Origin: Punica granatum
Taxonomy: Eukaryota > Streptophyta > Magnoliopsida > Myrtales > Lythraceae
DNA length: 64,000 bases
NCBI RefSeq assembly: GCF_007655135.1
Contig: NC_045129.1
Location: forward strand, 22,046,274-22,110,273
Direction of reading: 5' to 3'
The position numbers and the translations under genes are program-made. The notes beneath the pieces were generated by a model, which had not been told where the DNA came from, searched no databases, and was given only the letters and a program-made list of their open reading frames with translations. Below are positions 45,501-57,864 of this stretch, piece by piece. Numbering within the stretch: the stretch's first letter is position 1; each line of letters opens with the position of its first letter.

Positions 45501-47680
45501 AGGAAAAGACCTGACTGGCACCCGATAAAGAAACGACTCTATGGGAGGCTCCCGGTGGTCTTTTGGTGCGAGATCGGTGGCATTGGACTCCTAACTGAGT
45601 GAGGATCATACCTGCAGTGGTTTCATGAGGATTAGACATGTCTATTTTCTTGAAAGATGCAAAGAAAACCGGTAAAAAAACTGGAAAAATCTGTGAAGGG
45701 AGAAAGGAGAGAAAAGGCGGTGGTGCACGGTTGAACGGCTCTCGGCACGTGACCACCTTGTCACGAGGAAGAGTGAGGGTTGTGAGGAACCCCTATGAAG
45801 TGATGGCACGACTCGCCATGGTCGTGGGAAGAAATGGCGTGCCAAGGATCCCGGGGTGGCCATGGAAACCCGTTTTTGCACTGTTTCTGCTACCTGCTGA
45901 AACGGTGTGTTGGAGGCTTCAAATGCTAAAACTAGGTTCGGAAATGGATTTAGAAGGTCGAAAACATGTGGGGTAAGAAGTTTGGTCAAGGCTCGAGCAA
46001 AGTTGGGGGGCGGGACTCGCCTAGGAACCGGGAAAGTACCTAGAGGCCCGATTCTGAAATGTTCTAGATCTGCATGCTGGGAGCTTCAAATGCTGAAACT
46101 AACACCGGAAATGGACTTGGGAGGTCGAATACATGTGGGATATGAAGTTTGGTCAAGTTTGGTTCGGGTTGGGTGGCGGTCGCCGGAAAACGGTTGAGTT
46201 TTCCGGCAATTATGCCTTGGTTTCGGGTTGAGGGGAGGCTGGACGAATTGCTGAAATGTTCTGAAGTTGAGAGGGCTTGGAGAGGGTTTCCTAGAGTGAG
46301 AAAGCTAGAGAGATGATGGAAGTTGAGTTGTGATTAAGTTAATGATGCAATGGGCTTATAAAGGAAGACTTAATGGCTTGTTTAGTGAAAACTAAGTGCA
46401 ATTAGTGGGTGCTTAAGGGATCCGAATTTTTGGAGGGAAGATTAAGGTGGGGAAAGTGAGTGGGAAGTTGATGGGAAGTGATGGAAAGATGGGAGTTGAT
46501 GTGAGGATGTGTAAGAGATATTTTGAATGTGTGGTTGAGGGAAGCTCTTGGGATTGAGCCATTGGGGCTTGGAGCCACCGAATTGAGCCGTGGCTTAGGG
46601 ATTAGCCACGGCTTGGGGCTGTCATGTCGGAGCCGTGGCTGAATGTGGGCGAGCCGTGGCTTGGTGGCTTGGCTTGGCTGAGCTGTGGGTCCCATTCGAA
46701 TAAGAAAAAAGCCGGAAAAAGCTTGACACTTGATCGAACGCGCGTCCGGTCTCCGATGTCCAATTAATTTGAAGATTTGGAATGCTTGAACGACGAGGAT
46801 TTGAATGAGCCTAATGTCGCCATGCGTCATATGAACGAACGTTCGGGTGACTCGGCGCTTCGAGAGTCGGTTTTGCCCTGTTTGGACGTTCGGAGCGGAG
46901 TTTAGTGTCCCCCGGTCCCTGATTGTTCTTTGTGCGCCCTGACATTCGTTTTGGCGATCCTTTTGCCCCGTGAAGGATCGTTGGCTCGTTGCCCTCGGTC
47001 GGGGACCGTTGGCCCGGGAAGACCTAGGGGCTTTGACCAGGGTTTTCTCATTGTTCCCTGAATGTCTTGAGGTGCTCAGGGCTCATTGTGAGGTGCTCGG
47101 GGATCGTTGTGATCTCTGTTCTTCGTGGACGTGCCCCGGAGGCTCGTCGGGAGACGTTCATGACCACTGAAACGTCCCTCGGGAAACCGAGTCGAGTTCC
47201 GGAAGGTCATCTGAAGCTTGTTCCCCAACCCTGGTGGTCCCTGGGTGCCTGTAGGCCCGTTTCAAGGGGCCGTCTGCTTGTCAGTGGAGCGGGCCCCGGG
47301 AGCTCTGTTAGAAAAGGAGTCCGTGAGAGATCGGGGCGTCCCGGCTCATGTGGTAGGCCCCGGAAATGCGCCCGGACGTGTCGTTGGTCACTTTGGCACT
47401 GAGGGGGATTTTTGGAGTCCCATATTGGGCACCTTTTGGTGCTTCGGTGACTCAGTGATGAATAGTGCCACAGTGCCAGCTCTGCCGTTTTCGGGGTTCT
47501 TTGTCCGTTCGTTCTTCCGATGGCTTTCCTTTGCTTTTCTTAGCGACCCAGCTCTTCTCTCATTGTTCATGACTCCGTGCTTGCCTATTTGCCTCTGGTT
47601 GCCGGGTCATGAATAGTAACCCGGGCTTTGATCGGGAATTCTTGTGTGGGAAGCCGGTGGGCCAAAATGGGGTGCTGACA
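42507..47680 (-). repeat. 5' LTR of element D
   Basis: 5,174 bp. It keeps the 174 nt lost from the 3' LTR but itself lacks roughly 135 nt present at about 32945-33078 of the 3' LTR. TATA-like box at 46355-46363. Partial PBS copy at 42615-42624. Confidence 0.93.
46355..46363 (-). promoter_or_regulatory. TATA-like box, element D 5' LTR
   Basis: Minus strand CTTTATAAGCCC; the promoter that would drive D's RNA. Confidence 0.6.
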
Positions 47681-47685
47681 GTAGG
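47681..47685. repeat. Right target site duplication of element D
   Basis: GTAGG, matching 30991-30995. Confidence 0.9.
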
Positions 47686-49602
47686 GGTAGACGAACTTAA
47701 CCGATTCGGCACTCGAACCTCTCGCTCATCGATCGGGGTCCTTACAAGTATATGAATGAACGTACAAATAGAACTCTCACAATATTCTCTCGACTAATTA
47801 CAAAGTACAACTGAATGAGTAAATGGATCCCGATCGGTTCGCATTGGGCCAATATTCCGCTCCGGCTCACCGTGTGTTTTGAATGACCGATAAGTAAATT
47901 AAGGCAACGCAGACTCAAAGAGCCGGGGGTCGGGTCCGATCGATCCAACGGTTTGCAGGGGAACCGGTTGGTTCCCACTGTACCCGATGGACCGATCGAG
48001 TTCCCGGGTGATATCTAAACCCGTTTCACGCGTCCAATCCAAATTTGCCTTCCACAAAGGCCGCATTCGGAGTGTGACGGTGAATCAAGGCTAGATCCCA
48101 TTCCGCACTCGGGTTGCACGCGCTCGATGAGTTAAGAGGCGTTGGACCTCGTGTTCGGTGATTTGGGGCGTTGGACCCCGTGTAACGCGTAACCTATGGG
48201 CTCGGGCCCAAATCGCGATAAATCAGCAAATGCAAGAATAAAATAGAAGAAAACTGATAAAATTGATGAAATACAGACAACAACTGATAAGTATCGGTGA
48301 ATACAGACAAGTTGTATATTAAGTCGAATGTACGTGATTTAATCAGTTATTAACTAGGGTTGATTAACAAACAATGTGTCTAACCTAGGCAAACATAGAT
48401 GGTGGACTGGAATGTGGTTCTAAGCCAATTATATGTGTGAATTTGTTTTAGGACTCTTATTCAGTTAAGTGTCGCTACGGCTTCACCGAATTAGCCAAAC
48501 TCGTGTTTTGACTCTAGATTGGAATCTAATATCCCGCCTATCCATTATCTAATGCTTGTTTAAGTCGAGTGCACGATTAATCCGGTTCTTCGTGTTCATA
48601 GTTGAAATAAAATGTTCCCCACCGAATATACGATAAGAAGAAAGAAACACCGAAAATGAACGAAATGGGCCGCGCGAATGAAACTCGCACCTGAACGGGT
48701 TGCCCTCTCTCGTTCATAGCTCTATGTGTTTCCGACCCCCTAACGCCTAGGGTATCGGTGAATCACGGAATGACGATTATGCCCTTGGATGATAAAATTG
48801 CAATGTTCATGTATAAATTGGAGATCGCGTCACACGAAGGAGTCTAAGAAGGACTCTCGTGCCCCGACTCAGGCGGCCTCAAATTGGGCCCGGACTCGAG
48901 TCATAGCACGTAAGTACTCACTAGACATCAATTCTATTCGTGTTACGCGTCTCGGTATTTTGAAATTGTGATTTTTTAAGGAAAAAGGGCATTTTCACCG
49001 TTCCGTAAATCATCGATGCGCTTACAAATTGAGGATTGATTCACCCTATTATTTAGTCCAAGTGGTTCAATTAGCCGAATGATGCGTCCCGTTTATCCCG
49101 TTTGTGAAATTGTTCGATGTTTATTATACCATGTTGCGATTACAATTTTGACGGTTGACATCTAGATTATAACATGCCTAACAAGTAATGAACGCGTAGG
49201 CAACGATTTAAAAGGAAGTGTAATCACGAACAATTCCAAGAATCGATTTCGGAATGAAGGAGAGACCAACCGAAACTCCAAGGAGGTCACGGATGACTCG
49301 GCCATCCCTTTGAGGGTGAATGGCCGAATACTCCTTGACCCGATTCGAGTTTCGGTGGGTCTTTCATGTCATTCCTAATCAGCCCTTGCATGCAACGAAT
49401 GACATACGCATGAAGACGACATATGTTTCATTAGATTGACATTATCGTAACACCGATTTACGCAAATAAACACACAAGACATTCAAAACATCGTATTCAC
49501 GAAATCAACAAACAATTTTATCCAATTTCACGATAGGATCAAGGGTGGTGCGCGAGAATCATGCGGCCTCGAGGAGAGGAGAGCTCGAAGGCTTCGGGCA
49601 CA

Positions 49603-49654
49603 CCAAGGAGCCTCACGGCCCCTATTGCAAAGGGGATGGCCGTGGGTTCCTTGG
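49603..49654 (-). other. GGCC-type hairpin in LTR E
   Basis: CCAAGGAGCCTCACGGCC pairs with the reverse complement at 49638-49654 with few mismatches. Other modules in E are near 49265-49320 and 49882-49935. Confidence 0.65.
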
Positions 49655-49990
49655 CATGGCCGAGCGCTTCTCGAGCTCTTCTTCCTTGATCCCGTATTAT
49701 TCCCCTCATTTAATCACGTTTAGCCATGGTCATGATCGCATGAAATCATACAAAACACACACGAACGGCACGTTTGAATGGAAACAACGACACGACATCG
49801 ATTCAACTAATAACGAAAAGGAGGAAAACACGGGAATCGGCCCGACTCGGGGTGGAAGAAGACTTCCCGGACTCGTGTGGTCCAAGGAAGCTCTCGGCTA
49901 CGTTCCTTCAAGGAAGGCCGTGAGCTTCCATGGCTCACGCGGGTCGGGAGAGTTTCTCCGGCCCCGATTCGGGTCTTTTCCTGTCATACC

Positions 49991-52630
49991 TGTGCGCACC
50001 CGAATTTCATCTCGTTGGGGCACGAATGCGCGCGCCTAAGCAAACGCGGCTTGGGAGTGTCCACCTTCCCGGGGACGCGCGACGGACGCACGTGAGAAGG
50101 AGTCGCCACTTGCCATTTTACGACCCGAAGGTCGAGGTCCGGCAAGTTACCCGGGTCTAGGGGTACGGGGTACACCTAAATGCTAAGGCAATGGTCGTAC
50201 GGAACCGGAAATTCCGAATTCGGGGGTTCTATTACGTGCGGGCCTATGTCCCGCACGCCCTTTCGGTACTCTAGCTTGCTAGGCTTGCCATTTTGTTTAT
50301 TTACCGCATGATTTAGAGTTGCGCTCGACTCGCCCGTTTTGACACCGTAAATTCGATGAATTGATCAAGTTGGGCCAAGAGTCCGAAAGATGAGTAGACT
50401 TGTGCATCGAGGAGTCGGTTCACTATCTTAGCGTTACAGTTCATCGAACCGTGATGGTCCATTCCCTGCGTGAACCGAAACCACGAGTATCCAAGCTTAC
50501 TCACTCTTTGGTGGCGATAGACCAACTTAACCGATCCAGCACTCGGACCTCTCGCTCACAGATCGGGGATCCTTACAAGGAAATGAATGAACATACAAAT
50601 AGAATCCACACAATGTTCTCTCGAACAATTACAAAGTATAACTGAATAAGTAAATGGATCCCGATCGGTTTGCATTGGGCCACTATTCCGCTCCGGCTCA
50701 CCGTGTATTTTGAATAACCGATAAGTGAATTAAGGCAACGCGGGGCTCAAGGAGCCGGGGGTCGGGTCCGATTGATCCGATGGTTTGCAGGAGAATCGAT
50801 TAGTTCCCGCTGTAACCATTGGACCAATCGAGCTCCCGGGTGATATCTAAACACGTTTCACGCGCTCAATCCAAATCCGCCTTCCACATAGGCCGTATTC
50901 GGAGTGCGACGGTGAATCGAGGCTAGATCCCATTCCGCACTCGGGTTGCACGCGCTCGGTGAATTAAGAGGCGTTGGACTTCGTGTTCGGTGATTTGGGG
51001 CGTTGGACCCCGTGCAACACGTGACCTATGGGCTCGGGCCCGAACCGCAATAAATCATTATATGCAAAGACAAAACAGAGGAAAACTGATAAAACTGACA
51101 TAACACAGACGATAACTGACAATTGTCGGTGAATACAGACAAGTGGTGTATTAAGTCAAATGTACGTGATTTAATCAATTATTACCCGTGGTTGATTGGC
51201 AAACAATGCATCTAAGCTAGGCAAACATAGAGGGCGGGCTAAGATAAGGTTCTAAGGCAATTATATGTGTGTGTTTGTTCTATGACTCTTATTCAGTTAA
51301 GTGTCACTACGGTTTCACCAAATTAGCCAAACTCGTGTTTTGACTCTAGATTGGAATCTATCATTCCACCTATCCATTATCTAACATTCAATTAGGCCAA
51401 ATGTATGATTAATCCGGTTTTTCTTTTTATTTTATATTTTGTAACTGAAATAAAATGATCCCCACCAAATCTACAATAGGAAGAAAGAAACACCGAAAAC
51501 GAACGAAATGGACCGCGCGAATGAAACTCGCACCCGAACGGGTTGTCCTTTCTCGTTCGTAGTTCTAGGTGTTTCCAACTCCCTAAGCCTAGGGTATCGG
51601 TGAATCACGGAATGACGATCATGCCCTTGGATGATAAAATTGCGAGGTTCGGAAATAAATTGGAGATCGCGTCACACGAAGGAGTCTAAGAAGGACTCGC
51701 GTGCTCCGACTCGGGCCGCCTCAAATTGGGCCCGGACTCGAGTCATAGCACGTGAGTACTCGTTGGACATCAATTCTATTCGTGTTACGTGTCTCGGTAT
51801 TTTGAAATTGTGAGCTTTTTTAATGGAAAAAGAAAGGGCATTCACACTGTTCCGTAAATCGTCGATGCGTTTACAAATTGGCGACCAATTTACCCAATTA
51901 CTTAGTCCAAGTGATTTAATTAGCCGAGTGGCACGTCCCGCTTATCCCATTTGTGAAATTATTCGATGTTTATAGATTTATATCATAACTAACGGGCTTA
52001 GTAGATGCTTACTCGAAAATAACACATCTAATGAGTAATTGATATAGGATTGATAATTAAACGACAAATACAATTGCAAAACAATTTTAAGAACCGACTT
52101 TCAAGTGGATGAAGAGGCCGGTCTAGACTCGAGGAGAGTCATGGGACACTCGGCCACATCCCTAGGGAAGTGACCGAATACCTCCTTGACTCGTCCCCGG
52201 ATCTTGGACGGTCTCTTATACCGGTTTCAATCGTTTCTTACATTCACCACACGTCAATCAAAATAATGATACACGTTTCGGTTATCTCGACACCATTATA
52301 GTCATAACCACATAAATCACACAACACGCACGAACGGGTTATTCAAACGGAAAACAACGAAGACGACATTGGCTCAACTAATAACTAAATGGGTAAAACA
52401 CGGGAATCGGCCCGTCTCGAGGTGGAAGAAAACTTCCCGGACTCAAGTGGTCCAAGGAAGCTCTCGGCCACATTCCTCCAAGGAGGGTCGTGAGCTTCCA
52501 TGGCCCACACGAGTCGGGAAAATTTCTTCGGCCCCGATTCGGATTCCTCCCCGTCATGCCATCGTGTTACATACGATTAAGGATATAAAAAAACATAGGA
52601 ACCGACCCTTTTCGGAAAGGGGGAGACCGC
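49991..52630 (-). repeat. 3' LTR of element F (partial, interrupted by B)
   Basis: C-family LTR whose 3' end (GTGCGCACA on the minus strand) is at 49991. No PBS follows, so this is an outer end; the five bases before it, ATACC (49986-49990), are the likely target duplication. It contains the partial PBS copy at 50099-50108 and hairpin modules near 52136 and 52449. Element B enters at 52631. Confidence 0.87.
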
Positions 52631-54229
52631 TGTCAGCACCCCATTTTGGCTCACCTTTCCAAACGATGATATCAGCAATGATCCAAGCCACAACCTGAGC
52701 AGAATACAGAAAAACGACTTAACAGAGCAGAAAATCACTATTCATCCTCAAGTCGGCAAAATCGGGCAAATGACACATGCATATGACAGAAGGACTCCAG
52801 GGGTCACCAAAGGGTAATAGAGTGACTAGAGAGCTCAGCAATATCCAAAACCGGCATTTTCAGTATATCACACGGACAGTTCTATTTTCCGATAGTTCGC
52901 TCGATCATCGGAAGACAGCCAATATTGGACCCCAAAAATCCACTCCAATGCCAAACAGATGAAAAGTGTCCCCAAAGGCATTTTGCAAATCATCTGCTCT
53001 ATACAGAACAACTTTCTGTATACAGACAACTTTTCAGTGGAAGTCCAAAAATGCCGGTTTCTCGAAGAAAAGTTAATTCCAAATATCAGATGCGGCCACG
53101 CCCCTCAATCATACAGAGCACGAGCAATGCTTCATATTGTCTTTTAGAAGCCATACAGACACTCTGAATGACTTCCGAATGACAAAACGGGCATACCCTT
53201 CTTCGGAAGAGCGTAACCGGAGACTGGTCTGATGGAATTACGGCAAACGAAGTTCACACTACATTGCCCTGAAAACTCCAGCGGACATACGCAATTGGGC
53301 AAAACAGACAGCAAAACCCTTCACGGTTTCCCGAGTAACCTCCGAGGGGCACAAAAGGCCATTTTCAGTGAAAATCCATATTCGGAGGTCCTCTTTGGGG
53401 AAACTTGACGCCGGATGCTTACCTTACACAATGCTAGCCTTCTCAAGGCTCAATGTGGAATTGTCGGAATGAATCACACAACTCATCTAGACCCCTCAAG
53501 CAGTGCTTTAAGGGTCTCAGATGCACTTTTCATATCCTTAGAGGCCCGATCTCAGCAAACAGAGATCGCAGTAATCTTCGGATCGCCCAAGAAACTCATA
53601 AAGCAATCTGAGAAATCCAGTTTCGGCCTCCTAGGACATCTCCGGCTCCATATTTGTATTTACCGGCTTAAGGGACAATGGCCCACGTAATTTGACAATT
53701 TATGTCAAAATGACCGACGTGGGATGCAGATACAAGATATGCTGTCAGAAGTGGGTAACCTCGCTCTGAATGCATAAAAGGAGCAAAACCGGCTTCCAAG
53801 CCTCATACAGACATTTGGCAATTTCTCACGGAAAATGCCAATCTCGGACTCATTAAATCCATTTCCTCGCGTATATCGATAATTCGACGTTCAATTCAAA
53901 CCACGAACTTCGAATGCGCGATCAATCGAGACCCGAGCTTTTTCCCGGTTTCTCCTCTTCGGTCGTGGGACCCACGGGCTACTCAAGATGAGTCACCCTT
54001 TACTCTAGAAGCTTCTTCTTCTTCTTCAATGCAAGAAGCCAACTTGCACTCTTGCTTGAAAATATCCAAGAGTTTGAAGACAACACTCAAGCCTCCATCA
54101 ATGCTCATCAATGCTCATCAATGTCTTATCTCTTCTTCATTAATGCAATGGAAGAGGATGAGGCTTGATATTTTCTAAGCATGGGGGTTAAGAGCACTTG
54201 CTTTTGCTAATTGTGTCATTAGCTTTGCC

Positions 54230-54236
54230 TATAAAT
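54230..54236 (+). promoter_or_regulatory. TATA box of element B LTR
   Basis: TATAAAT within GCCTATAAATGGCCC, followed by a TC-rich stretch (CTTCTCCTCTTACACACTCT) where transcription probably begins. Confidence 0.72.
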
Positions 54237-54602
54237 GGCCCAAAAGTGATTAAGATAATCACTTCTCCTCTTACACACTCTCTCCAACCTTTCTCTTTCA
54301 AGAAATCCTCTCAAACTCCATAGTCAAGAACACTAAAGAACCAGAAAACTTCAGCACTTAGAAGGAAGAGAAAAGAAAACCGAAAAGATCAAAAGAGAGC
54401 CTTGAGTTCTTAAGTCGGAAGCCGATGTTCATCATCCCGACTTAAGCTCAAAATTTCTCAAACTTCATATCCCACTCATTTTGGACCCATGGAGTTCATT
54501 GGTGAAATTGGTTTTTCCATTTGAAGTCTTTAAATTATTGTTTCAGGTCAAATAGTGCATTTCGGGTGAAATCGCTACTCTCGGGTGAATAGTGACCCGC
54601 CA

Positions 54603-54747
54603 GCGCCCGCCCGCGCGCACGCCCGCGCACGCCTGCGCGCCTGCCCGCGCGCACGCGCACGAACGCGCCCTGCGCACGCCCGCGCACCCCCGCGCGCACG
54701 CCCGCACACCCGCGCGCCTGCCTGCGCCCCGCGCACGCCGCGCGCCT
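54603..54747 (+). repeat. GC-rich degenerate repeat tract in element B LTR
   Basis: 145 bp of CGCCCGCGCGCACGCC-like repeats, in the transcribed leader; length and order differ from both A copies. Confidence 0.85.
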
Positions 54748-55099
54748 CCCGTGCATTCCAGCCGCATTCCCCGTGCACCTAGCTCCCCGAACGTGCATCC
54801 TTTGCACCCGAGCATCCTTCCAAGCGTTCAATCGAGTCACCCGACTCTCGAACACTTCCCCGACTCTTTCCTCGTATCCTGAGGCTAGGTAAATCACTCT
54901 TGACTTAGAGGAGTTAGGGCTTTTTATATTTTTGCATGGCTATGGAGTACTATGGTATTTTATGCATACTTAACTTGCAAGACTTAACTTTTATGCAATT
55001 TTATGTTATATTATGCATGTGTATTACCTTATAACTTGCTAGCATGTCGGAAAAAGGTTTGGATTGTTGTTTGGAAGACCATCCCGACCCGGAAATGGC

Positions 55100-55144
55100 A
55101 AGTGAGCTCACGGCCAAGTCTCTAAATGGGATGGCCGAGACTTG
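55100..55144 (+). other. GGCC-type hairpin in element B LTR
   Basis: Arms AAGTGAGCTCACGGCCA and TGGCCGAGACTT pair around a loop near CTAAATGGGA. A weaker module lies at about 55425-55452 (TCGGC/GCCGA). Both are downstream of the TATA box. Confidence 0.6.
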
Positions 55145-57139
55145 AGTTGCTCTTTTCGGGTTAAGATTGGTCTCCTTAGCCCGATCCAAGTTATTTTCCG
55201 AGTTTATTTTGTTGTTCTTGCATGCATGAAGCCGGTATTATTTTATCGATTCCTTAAATAACATGTTTGTGAATGTTTGCATGTTTAAATGAGTTAATCA
55301 AATCATGGTAATACCGGCTTTTGTCAAAACGTGTTATTCATGATGTTTGATGTTTGAGCATGCGAAAAATGATTAAACCAAGACAAGGAAATTCTTTGTG
55401 ATTTGAATCGAGCCATGAGAGTATTCGGCCATCTTTGACAAGGTGAAGCCGAGGGCTTCTTGGCCCTTTTTGGATCAAGAATGATTTTTTTATTTCGAGT
55501 TTAATTCATTTCTCGGATTGTACGAAAGTGTAATTTCGATATTTCCACGATTCCCATGTTAAAACATCGATTACATGTCTTTTCAAAACAAAACATGCAT
55601 GGATTCGGGTATCGTTGACTCATTCGGGTCCATTCGGTTACGAGGGTAGTTTCGGTCATTGGACCAAATATCCTCGATCCTTACGGATTCGTGTTGGTCG
55701 CCGAATCGCGAATTGTTTTCACAATTAAAGTATTCGGCAATAAACTTAAGCATTAATTCCACGAACGGGTTAATCGGGACGTTCACACGGTTAATTCATT
55801 CCATTTAAATAACTTTGCACGAATTGGACATTAATTTGTAACTCGCGTCGACGAATTACAAAACGGTGTTAATGCCCTTTTCAAAACCCTCATACTTTCA
55901 AATCCTTATTGTGTTGTTCTCCTTTTCTGAAAACAAATTTTCAAATCAAGGGCAAGAACATCATTTCGTGATTCGCCGACATCCTAGCGCAGTTTAAGAT
56001 GTCAGTTGGGTATTCTGTATCAAAATACAGTTATCGGACTAATCATTTCACTCGACTTAACCAAATCCTAGAAAATGGTTAGGCGGAACTCTAGGTTCCA
56101 AATCTAGAGTCAAAATACAAGTTTGGATCAATTCAGTGGTAATTCAGTGTCACAACACCGAATCACTATAAAAGCAATCTACACACATGATATTCGATTC
56201 TCTTTTCCAAATTTCCAACAAAAGCAGAATACTAAAACATTGGCACGTGTTTGATTGCTTAGCATATGGCATTTGCTTGCAAAAACACTTTTGGATTAAT
56301 AAACTTGTTAATCCACGTACATTCGGTAAATACAAAACACCTTGTCTGTTATTAACATGTTGCGTGTTATCTTTCCGCACTTGTTTGCCATACGGGTCGA
56401 GCTTGATCCCTAGGCCGAATAATATTAGGGTTCAACACCCTAATCATCGAGCACAGGGTTCAACGCCCTAATCAACACTCACAGGGTCCAACGCCCTATT
56501 CAGTGAGAGCGTCCATTGAATTTCAGTTCTTCGGTCTTTTTCCCTAAACTCACGGTGAGTTAGAGTGGAATAATAACCGAACGCGAGTCGACTGGAATTC
56601 GGCCATTTGTAATTTGTATTTATTGTTTTCGAGAGCATTGTAAGGATTTTATTTTGTACATTTATTCTGTAAGAATTCCAGTCGGTGAGCGAACGGTCCG
56701 AGAGTCGAATTAATCGAATCGGTCTAATGCTTGCCCAGATACAAGTAAATCCAAGAACTCGCGGTTCTGGTTCACGCAGGGATTCAACCTCCATGGTTCG
56801 ATGAACTGTAACGCAAGATTGTGAACCAATTCCCCGACACACGGGTTTACTTCTCTCTCAGCTTCTCCACCGACATCGTTTAATTCATCGAAGTTACGGT
56901 GTCAAAACGTGTGAGCCGAGTGTAGCCTAATTCATTCGGTAAATAAAACAAAAATGCAAGCCTAGCAAACCAGAGTACCGAAAGGGCGTGCGGGATATAG
57001 GCCCGCACGTAACATGAACCCCCGAACACGGATTTTCCGGTTCCGCACAGATCAATGCCTTAACGACAAACTAGGTGTTCCATACCCTTAGACTCGGGTA
57101 ACTTATCCGCCCTCGACCTACGGGTCGTAAAATGATAAG

Positions 57140-57149
57140 TGGCGACTCC
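57140..57149 (+). other. Partial copy of PBS inside LTR, element B
   Basis: TGGCGACTCC, identical to the first 10 bases of the PBS at 57267, 127 bp upstream. Confidence 0.65.
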
Positions 57150-57266
57150 TTCTCTCACGCGTGTCCGTCACGCGTCCCCACTAGAAGGTGGACACTCCCA
57201 AGCCGCGCGATCCAAAAGTGCGCAATGCGGGCCCCGACGAGAGTCCACATTCGGGTCCGTACAGCT

Positions 57267-57285
57267 TGGCGACTCCACTGGGGAC
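57267..57285 (+). other. Primer-binding site, element B
   Basis: TGGCGACTCCACTGGGGAC, three bases after the LTR end; complement of a tRNA 3' end including CCA, probably tRNA-Arg. Confidence 0.92.
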
Positions 57286-57864
57286 ATACTTAGTGGATTC
57301 AGGCTCGATCCGTTTGCTTGCTTGCATGTTTATTTATCGCTTTCTGTACATTTACTTTTCTTGCACATTTACTTTTCTGCACTCGCATTGCATCATTCTA
57401 GTGGATTTAGGTACCAAATGCCTGAAATCCCACGGGCACCAATCTAGGAAGCTAGGTTAGTCAGAGGTTCCGAGTAAGGGAACGGATCGAGTCGGCTCCG
57501 CCACCGAACTGGCCCCCAAAGATCCTCGCTCGATTTCAAGGAATTGATCCCCTTGAATCGGGAGCCCCCATCCCTAGTTAGTGGTTTTTCCAGTAGAACA
57601 CTGAAACCATGCATAAACAGGGACCATCATGCTGGACCAAAACAAACCTCATGCCGTCAACCGACCCAAAGTCCGGTCTTTTAGTCGGCCTCTAGTTTTC
57701 TTTTAGGCGGGCCTTTTGTTATTTTTCTACAATGAGCGATGTACATTGTAATAGATACAGATATACTTTACTTTTCTGCAATGCATGCATGTTTTCAAAA
57801 CAACTTAGGACATTACATCAGTTTGTTTATATACATTAAACCAACATCTCTCCATTAGGTAAGG
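57286..57864 (+). other. Leader between PBS and ORF1, element B
   Basis: Untranslated leader. It carries the upstream arm of the ORF1-flanking inverted repeat (57811-57825) and a strong splice-donor match ATTAG/GTAAGG at 57858/57859, six bases before the ORF1 start codon. Confidence 0.65.

Larger units (their letters stand above)
30996..47680 (-). mobile_element. Element D: complete non-autonomous Ogre derivative
   Basis: 16,685 bp with two LTRs of the C family, PBS, polypurine tract and matching 5-bp duplications. The 6.4-kb internal region has no Gag, protease, RT, RNase H or integrase. It holds two tandem-repeat arrays, the covarying hairpins, a remnant of the ORF1 tail and the leader. 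It must have been copied using proteins from a related element, so it fits the class of large LTR derivatives. The LTRs are very similar apart from separate deletions. Confidence 0.93.
47681..49990 (-). repeat. LTR fragment of element E (oldest host)
   Basis: Interior of a C-family LTR on the minus strand, collinear with about 43030-44800 of D's 5' LTR but clearly more diverged. It joins 30986-30995 across element D and is broken at 49990 by element F. A strong hairpin lies at 49603-49654 (CCAAGG and CACGGCC arms). No gene. Confidence 0.85.
52631..57263 (+). repeat. 5' LTR of element B
   Basis: 4,633 bp from TGTCAGCACC to CGTACA, an inverted near-copy of 18391-23035. Contains the TATA box, GC tract, hairpin modules and a partial PBS copy (57140-57149). 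The last ~350 bp (to 57263) include the hairpin GTGCGGG/CCCGCAC near 56990, shared with the C-family LTRs. Confidence 0.95.
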
